A stretch of 64,000 bases of DNA from Archilochus colubris (lineage: Eukaryota; Chordata; Aves; Apodiformes; Trochilidae), in NCBI GenBank assembly GCA_023079485.1, contig CM041115.1, forward strand, positions 45,750,305-45,814,304, in the 5' to 3' direction. The position numbers and the translations under genes were made by a program. Below are positions 1 to 64,000 of this stretch, piece after piece; position 1 is the stretch's first letter; the number at the start of each line of letters is the position of its first letter. Below the pieces are notes generated by a model that was not told where the DNA came from, did not search any database, and was given only the letters and a program-made list of their open reading frames with translations.

Positions 1-901
1 AAATTAAAGTTCAGTTACTCCCAAAAGTAATAAAAAGGGGTCTCCCTGATCAGTAATTGCTTACCGTGGAATCTCTAGGAAAGTACTCATGTTCAGACAT
101 TGCTTTGGAAGGGCTACAATATGCTAAAAGGAGCAAATAAGGAGGCTGATTGCAAAAAGACTATCACAGCATTTAGCAGCTTTCATAATATGTTGAAGTA
201 TTAATAATAAGTTGATGTAATAAGTTTGAAGAAATCAAGTTTTGGATGTATTTGGTAACTTTTTTGAGCCTACTTGCCGACTTTTTCCATCTGCCACAAA
301 ATTTGACTTGAAATTGATACCTTGCTGCAAAATTTTGGGAAGTTGCTAGCAGAGAGGGTTACATTGTGTCATAGCAATTGCTCTCTTCAAAAATAGATAC
401 CTCACCTTGCTTTATGTGATTAACTTGGGATATCAGCTAGGTCCAAGATAAGAGCAGTAAGCTCTTTGATGTATAATTGCAGGAGCAAAGAACCAGCCAA
501 GGCATAAGCTGTCCTGATCTGTGTTCTAAAGATCACTGGAATGATCACTGTGTCTGATGAGGAGCTCAAAGCTGAATTTTTACCTAGATCAGACTTTGCT
601 GCTGTCTCAGCCTGAAAGTCTGTGCAGAATGACCTGAATGAACTTCTTTCCTTTGAAAAACCATTCTTAGTTTACATAAGAGTGAAGTGATAAAAGTGAT
701 AAAACACTTAACTTTGTAAAATGTCAAATTTTTGCACAAAAGCTGCATTGCTTTGCTGTTTTGCATCCTAACGTTTCCAACAGTTTAATATTTTTTAAAA
801 TTGGTCTTTTCTATTTTATTGTCCCTTAACTCTTCCTCGTGTAATTCTGACTTGCTTGGGCTTCTTTGTGAAAGGAAACAAAGGAATTCAGATACTTCCA
901 G
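1..901 (+). other. DOCK8: Intron upstream of W1
   Basis: AT-rich sequence with no recognisable exon. I looked for the preceding DOCK8 exon (the segment ending near the REWL motif) in all plus-strand frames and did not see it. No repeat recognised. Confidence 0.7.
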
Positions 902-57498
<56,597 letters not shown>

Positions 57499-58589
57499 GG
57501 ACCAACTGCTCCGGCCAAGGAAGAGCTTCAAGCTGCAAGCCAGAAGTGAAGTGGTATTCAACACCTATGAACTCAGAAATCTCTGACAAGACAGCATGTG
57601 CTCTTTCTGGACAGTGTGCAAAAAGATCACTGAATGATTACAGGGGGATCACTTCTCATGGGACATTGAGAAGAAAGGGGATACTTTTTAGATACTTTCG
57701 CACATATTGTAAAATAATCACATCATACAGGGGCATGGACCATTAGAGTGGTCAGTGGCATAAGCTAAGTCACCAGTAGCTAAGAGACACACGACTCTGT
57801 GTCTGTAGCTAGTTTGAGGTGTTATGTGAATCCAAATAATACGTGTGTGTAAGGGACACTGACAAACTATATCTATGGTCCTTTTCCAAAGACAGCATTC
57901 ACCCATGTGCTTTTGGCAGTGGATCACTTCCTGCAAGTTGACATGCTTAAATACTGTCACAATGAGGAGGGAAATGGTCCTCTGCTCTATGTCTGCTGAA
58001 CCGGATCTGGCGGAAAGAAGAACTTCCTCAATCAGTTTCTGGCATCAGTTTCTGTCATGATCCTTAACTGTAGGAAGCATTCTGCACAAGTCTTCTCAAC
58101 CAAAGCTTAAAAAGCAAGAAGTAGCAATATATAATTTTATAGATTTTTTAATATTTTCTAAGTGTAGGGACTGATGCCTGATATGCAGTTGAATTTCTTA
58201 ATAATCAGTGTGATTTTTAGCAGAGCTAACATATAGTAGTTTAAAAAGATTCCAAACTATGAGTGATTCTTTTACTATACAGTGCTCTTATGTAGATAAC
58301 CTTATTCAAAATTAACTGCAGAAGCACGCATTGAGGATTTCCTACAAAACACTTCACTCAGGCTTTACTGCAGCATAATAGAAATGAGCACATAATTTAT
58401 AATACCTAATGTTTAGTATTTTCTGAACCCTGAGCAAATATTTTACTAAATAATCTTTCCAGCACTTCTCTGAAGTCAGGAAATATATTACCATTTCTCA
58501 GGTAGGGATGTTCAGAGAAAGCAGAAGAGATATTAGGACTTCAGAAGTCATTTGGTGAGGCAATGGCAAAGCCACAATTTGTATTGTGC

Positions 58590-59430
58590 CCATGCTTACC
58601 ATGTAATATTTTCATTTTGAAACAAAGATCCATGAAAGAATCTCTGGGTATTACTTCCTTCCCTCCACAGTGCATAGCCATCCATGACAGCATTCCAGTC
58701 ATGGGAGCTGTCCCACCACGTTTCAGTGACTGCAATTACATCACAGCCATGCAACTGAATGCAGATCTCTAACTCCTCCTGCTTATTCCCCATACTCTGC
58801 GTTGGTATATAAGCATTTCAGAGAGGGAGTCAGGCAATTAGTTTTCATTTTTGGTACTTGACCATTCCCAGACACTTTCATGGCTACTAAACTATTAGTG
58901 GGCTCTGTATTTTTGTTGTTCCAATGTGTATCACCATTTCTCACCTCAAGTGGGACAGCAGAGTGAACACAGCTTGCACACCAGATCCCTTAACTAGTTT
59001 CTCCAGAGCCCTGAAATCTCTCTTGATTCCTTTTATTGATCTTGATACCGCATCATTGCTACCCACCTGGAAGACCAAAAGTGGGTAGTAGTCTGAAGGC
59101 CTCAGCAGGGTGGGAAATTTACTTCCCTATGAAGTGGGTACAGTCTACGTAATTCAGTCGCCTGCACCCCTGCAGGGAGTCCCCTACCACAATGACCCAT
59201 CGATTTTCTTGTCAGGGTCAGTTCTGATGGCCAGCCTGAGGCGAGTTGACCTTGGTGATGCTTCTGACCTTTGTGAGCCCTCAACTTGCTCATGCCAGGC
59301 CCTCCTCCAGAGCCCCATATCGGTTCTGCAAGGGCACTGCAGACTGTGCACTTCCTAAAGGAACACCTTGCTCCTGGCTGGGGGACAACCTTTTCAGTGT
59401 TTTGGAAATTGTAGTTCAACACAGCTTAAA
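58590..59430 (-). mobile_element. CR1 LINE 5'-region fragment (ORF1 esterase relic, start of ORF2)
   Basis: Most CR1 copies lack this part. In minus orientation a first block has a GDSL-type motif (VIVVGDSL, near 59178-59206) and later RPSDYYPLLVFQVGSND near 59060-59100. Together these fit SGNH hydrolase blocks I and III of CR1 ORF1, in different frames, so a frameshift separates them. Then comes MGNKQEELEICIQLHGCDVI and AVTETWWDSSHDWN (58660-58793), the start of the ORF2 endonuclease. Similarity is lost near 58650, so the copy is truncated at both ends and cannot function. Confidence 0.85.
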
Positions 59431-60470
59431 GGAACCAATCCCATTTGCCCAAACACAAAATTCAATGTTAAATTAAATCGTGGGATTAATATTTCCTTTG
59501 ACCTTAATTTTAGAAAAATACGATGAACTTTGTCAGACCTGATGTTTCTATGTAACTATATGTTTCTAAATGTAATACCTCTTTGCTCGGAAAGCATAAG
59601 GGATATTAAGGCTTCTGCTTTTAGTGGAAGTGTTTTGACTTTTTATGGTCATTGTCTTGCCATTTGAAACTAGGGATTTTCCCAGCACTTCACTGATATC
59701 TGATCAAGTAAGATTTTTAATGTACTATGTAGAAGGTTCACAGGGATGATGAAACAAGATGAGATGTGGAAATAGCTGAAAGAAGCCCTGTACTTGCACA
59801 GCGTTTGGCATGTAAGAAGGCATTTCTTTCTCATTCATAGTATTGTTAAATACAATAATAAGGAATAAGTACTCTGTGATTTTGAAGTGAGTGCAAAGTG
59901 AATGCTTATATCCAAAGTATATAAGAAAGTAGTATAAAAAGTTCAAAGCAAAAGATGCCTCCATGGAGTGGCTTCTTTTGTATTCAAGTTGCTTTGAAAC
60001 AGCTCTAAGTTGAAAATATTATATATTTCCCAAAGCTTTGAAGCTATGAGATCTTTGCCTAGAAGAGCATATCCCCTTATCTGTTGTTTTTAACAGCCTC
60101 TCGGGAAGGAAGGTCAGAATACTGTTATCTATAAACCAAATAATCCAGCTTCACCATTTGCAATATGCTTATCCTTTATGGCCTAAATAACAGAAACCTC
60201 AGGTAAACAAAAAAACCCTACAGGTGTACAGTAAGTAAAAGTAATGCTGTGGTCCTTGAACTGAAACAATACTCAGGATAACATGAGTACTGAAGGAAGG
60301 ACCCTTCACTCATATTTTACAAGCTGAGCACCTCTTAACTAGTTGGCCAGTCTTGCCCTCAGCTTGTAGCTCACGTTGTTACTTCTGCAAATGATATATG
60401 GTTTGTACATTTCTTTCAAGAGCTGAGCTATGTGAAATGTAAAATTTCTATGTTGTGATATTAATTTTGC

Positions 60471-60476
60471 AATAAA
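60471..60476 (+). promoter_or_regulatory. Candidate poly(A) signal of DOCK8
   Basis: AATAAA followed within about 20 bases by a CA cleavage context (tttcacagg) and then a GT-rich element (gggtctttgtgttttac). It is the first canonical hexamer I found downstream of the stop codon. Confidence 0.65.
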
Positions 60477-62422
60477 GTTTGTTTCACAGGATGTTCAGAA
60501 GGGTCTTTGTGTTTTACTTTATACCTCAATAGAATCCAGGTGGAAAGACTATTTCACTTGGAACAAGCTTTCCTTGTGGAAGAATCATTCAGCAGAAAAT
60601 ACAAAGGTCTGGGCAGAGGAAATGTCAGTTTGTCTTTAGGATAAATGGTGTCTGTTGCAGAGGTAGCAGGCAACAAAATCCTTCCTAACTTCTTTTGTCA
60701 TTCTACCCCTGTGCAAAATGGCAGCAGAAAGGTTGGTCTCAGTAGTCTCCTCCTTTGTCCTCCTGGTGTGTAGGTGCAGAGCAGAAACATGCCTCATTCT
60801 GGAATGACACACCAGCTGGGTAACTCAGCACCACACACTTGCACATCTGCAGACAACATACAAATGTAAGGAGTGCATTCTGGAGAAGACCGTCATTAAT
60901 AACCAGAAGTATAAATTTGTCAGCATGTTTTGAACAGCCAAGGTGAGTGCTTTTACTTAGCACTGCTGGTGCTGCCCAAGAAGCCCTAACACTACCTTTC
61001 CTGATTTGGAGAACAGCAGGCATAAAAGTAGCACAGTTTTCACACTGTATGAAAAACTACACATTTAAGGGTTGTACAGGTGATGGACTTAACAAGGATG
61101 CCCATGAATAGCTGTAGCCATGCTTCTGCCAGGTAATGAGAAATGCAGTGTTATCACTTAAAATTGGCAGGTCTGAGTTACATGATCTCTGTCTGGAAGC
61201 TGAATGCTTCCTCATTAAGTTTTCCACTGGTGCAAAGTCTCGGAACAATGAAAGCAAACACTTTAATTCCTTTTATTGTTGGGGTTTTTGTTTTCCCTTT
61301 TTGTTTGTTTGAAGTATCATCATCTCAAATATATCAGAAAGGTGAATTAAAGCTTAGCAGACAGCCTGACACAGAGCCAGTTTCCACTCTTTAAGGTACT
61401 GTAATCTCTCAAAGCACTACTTGTTAGAAAAATAAAGCACATGGTAGCAGTTGCACTACAGTGCTGATGCCTTCTGGTAGGCAAGAATACGAACAAGAAT
61501 TGTTAATAGGGTGCTGTTTCCATTCTAGCTGAGTTTGGGAGTGGGGTAATCTGGGGAGAAGCTCAGCTGACAATATTTTAACCATCTTTTACACCAGTTA
61601 AATGGAGTGATTAGGGCATAATCAACAGGTCTTGATAAGTCATCTCAGGTTGGGTCATCTCCAGACTAATCAGTGCACTGAAAGGAGAAGGGGCCCCTGG
61701 GGAAAAAGTCCTTTTTGATTACATGAATAAGGGCACTGCACACTCTCATCAGAGCTACTATTTGGTATTAATATTTGGAAGGTAATACCAGTAAAATCTG
61801 GGGTTGATTGAGTGCTTGACATGCTGAACTGAATATGTTTCACTCCTTATGTTTTCAGTGAGGTTTAAATTAAGCATTTTCATTTTTAAAAAGTTTGTGT
61901 TTTCCAAGTGTTCAAAAATTAAATTAACCGTGATGAAGTTTTTTGCAAACATGGTAGCCACTCCGTATTGCTCACTAAAAAGAGAGCCTGCTATGAGTGG
62001 TAAAATCTAAATTACAAAAAAAAATAATTAATAACCAAGGGGACAAGGTATTTCAGCTTGATGGCAGAAGGACTATGTTGTTCACTGCTCAATAAGCACC
62101 TGCAAAACAACAGGAAAGGCAGGTTTCCTGCCACACATTTCTGACTTTTCCCTGTGTGGAACATCTGTACTAATTTCTGTTCCCTGACAAGAGCTCTGTG
62201 GAAAAACAAAATCAAACCAGAAAAAGCCTTCTTACCATTGCTGATAGACACACAACTTGAAACAGAACATGCCAGAACATTCAGAAAGCTATCATAAAAC
62301 CTCAAACAAACAAGTGTTTCTAGACTTAATAAACAGTGAAGAAAGGAAGTGGGCACGAACTACATCCTTCCCTTTGTTTGCAGCTCAGCAGCAAGAGAAA
62401 TGAACAATCACGTCTTGGGTAT

Positions 62423-62525
62423 GAAAGAAGGGAAGGGAAGGGGGAAGAGAAAAGGGGGAAGGGAAAGGAAAAGGGAAGGGAAGGAAAGAGAAAAGGGAGG
62501 AGAAGGGAAAAGGGAAGGAAAGGAG
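62423..62525 (+). repeat. Polypurine tract, (GGGAA)-like
   Basis: About 103 bases of only G and A, built from GGGAA, GGAAA and GAGAAAA variants. Such tracts can form triplex (H-DNA) structures. No gene is associated. Confidence 0.92.
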
Positions 62526-63207
62526 CTGTCAGCAAGAACATTTTTACAAAAATGAAGTTGATAGTGCTTGCCTCGTAGGTTGGAGATTTCTCAGTATTCT
62601 GGATAGAACCCTTTTTTGCTGTAACATCATGCTGCCAGCTTTTAACATTGGGAGAATAATACTGAATCAACAGGCTCCAAAACGTTTCAGAGAGGCTGTT
62701 TTTTGTAACAAACTTCAACCCTGAATTAAATTAGGAAGAACAAAACTTGTAATCTGTGGAAAGTTAAAGAGAATAAAACCAGTCCTCTGTGACTTTGCAG
62801 CAGTGGTTGTTCAGCTCAGTTTTCAGAAATCCCAGTTGTCCCCAAGGCCTGCTACAGCCTAGGATATAGGCTGCAGCTGACAGAAGAAAATCTGTTCATA
62901 AATAAATAAATAATCAGAGAGCAAAATGCTAAAACCCCAGCACATTGTGGGGAACAAAGGGAGTAGTACCATGGAAACTGAATTAAGAGCAGGTTAAGGT
63001 GCTGAATGCATCTAATTTTTGAGGCAGCACAGGGCACTGAGCACCAAACAAATTGCTGCTGTGCTTTAATGGAAGCTGTCAGACAAAAAATAATCACAGT
63101 AGGTAAAAAAATTGTAACGATAACAATAAAATGGAAAAAAAATTCTTTTCTAATTATAATATTTTTAGGGTTTTGGGGAGATTTCAGGGGGTTTAGCAGT
63201 GGGCTTC

Positions 63208-63238
63208 TTTTTTTTTCTTTTTTTTCTTTTTTTTTTTT
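63208..63238. repeat. T-rich homopyrimidine tract
   Basis: Runs of T separated by single C over about 30 bases, ending in aattgctgac. Simple sequence. Confidence 0.85.
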
Positions 63239-64000
63239 AATTGCTGACTGGTTTGATTCTGCTCATTACTGACAGGATCTGGGGAACTGCAAAAACTAAT
63301 GAACAAAAGGTACGATGTTCTTTCTCACTACTCTTTTAGAGGAGGCAAGCGAAGCGTGGGGATTGTTGCTTCCAGTGCAGGATGCAGGTCATCCGTGGGC
63401 ATCATTGCAGCCCCACAAACATCCTGCAGCACCAGGTGCTGGTGGTTCCACAGCTTACATGCAACAGGGATGCTGTAGACAGAAATTATTCAGCTTGGAA
63501 ACAGAGTCATAGACAGACACAGTTTGAGGAAAAAGGGCAAAGTCAGAATGTCTGTTATTTCTGCTCATTTTGGTTCATTGCTTATCTCTGTTACTTTCCA
63601 ATGTAGAAATCATCAAAATACACCCACCAATGGATTAATGGTTGCTGGGATCCTGCTCCCAAGAGAGTCACCATTACCGGGGCACTGATCCTGTGGCACC
63701 AGCTGCTGTCGAGCACTCAGGAGTGTTTCACTGACAGAAGCAATCTTTCTAGAAAGGCCAGCTAAGCCTCCCTTCTCTGATAATCATTCCTACTGCCCGG
63801 TAAGGAAAAGCATTTACCATGCAGTGTTTGTGGTTGCAAAGCTGGAGCTTATTTAATCTTCTGTTTAACTTCAGCAGTTTGCTTCCAAACAGTTTCCATC
63901 TTTGCTCTCCATGATGCTGCAGGAACTCAGCCCCTGCCCAAGACCCCTGCACCCGACTGCTGTGACCCCACGAGTAGGTTGAGCAGGATGGTCCTGTGTA

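Larger units (their letters stand above)
57499..60495 (+). other. DOCK8: Probable 3' UTR of DOCK8
   Basis: Runs from the stop codon to the first good poly(A) signal I found. No spliced coding exon is recognisable in it. It includes a CR1 fragment at about 58590-59430. The last several hundred bases are AU-rich with TGTAC/TGTAA words, as is common near UTR ends. The length of about 3 kb is inferred from the poly(A) signal, not seen in a transcript; earlier cleavage at variant signals is possible. Confidence 0.6.
60496..64000 (+). other. Intergenic region downstream of DOCK8
   Basis: No coding exon recognised. It contains a polypurine tract and a T-rich tract. Other AATAAA words occur at about 61429 and 62773. 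GC content rises near 63340-63480 but no conserved frame is evident. In amniotes KANK1 follows DOCK8, so an untranslated upstream KANK1 exon here is possible but not supported. Confidence 0.6.

Noticed and set aside
1..901. Preceding DOCK8 exon
   Set aside because: The expected conserved residues before W1 are not present in any plus-strand frame.
62326..62718. 130-codon minus-strand ORF rich in Pro, Phe, Leu and Ser
   Set aside because: Produced by the polypurine tract read on the other strand; low complexity.
63300..63520. GC-richer segment as a KANK1 upstream exon
   Set aside because: Position is plausible by synteny, but no conserved frame, CpG island or clear splice pair is visible.

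Overview
The window is vertebrate nuclear DNA and almost certainly avian. It is AT-rich, with short exons in long introns and canonical GT-AG junctions. It carries several CR1 LINE fragments, some ending in the bird-typical tandem octamer (ATTCTATG or variants), and one LTR that resembles avian ERVL-type LTRs.

One gene fills positions 902-57498 on the plus strand: DOCK8 (dedicator of cytokinesis 8), a Cdc42 guanine-nucleotide exchange factor of the DOCK-C (zizimin-related) family. I assembled 44 coding exons by hand. All join in phase, no stop interrupts the frame, and the last ends at a TAG. Together they give about 1961 residues. Compared with the mammalian protein as I recall it (about 2099 residues), only the N-terminal 138 or so residues (about four exons) lie upstream of the window, so exons are numbered W1-W44 and W1 is probably exon 5. 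Residue numbers count from the first whole codon of W1 (Leu at 903).

Layout: 1-901 is upstream intron. W1-W10 (902-7680) encode the end of the N-terminal DUF3398-type region and serine-rich linkers. A 7.4-kb intron (7681-15045) holds CR1 copies. W11-W15 (15046-19321) encode DHR-1, the C2-like lipid-binding domain. W16-W34 (20392-44774) encode the helical ARM-like middle. W35-W43 (45033-56781) encode DHR-2, the catalytic domain in three lobes. W44 (57435-57498) encodes the C-terminal tail. A probable 3' UTR of about 3 kb follows, ending at an AATAAA at 60471 and containing a CR1 5'-region fragment with relics of a GDSL/SGNH esterase and an endonuclease. From about 60500 to 64000 I see no gene; by conserved synteny KANK1 would be next. 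In birds this block is Z-linked, so Z linkage is likely but is an inference.

I found no bacterial-type features, CRISPR, tRNA or rRNA, and no evidence of an unknown multi-gene system. The points of interest are splice-site details, transposon fragments close to exons, simple repeats next to splice sites, and a possible in-frame exon extension.
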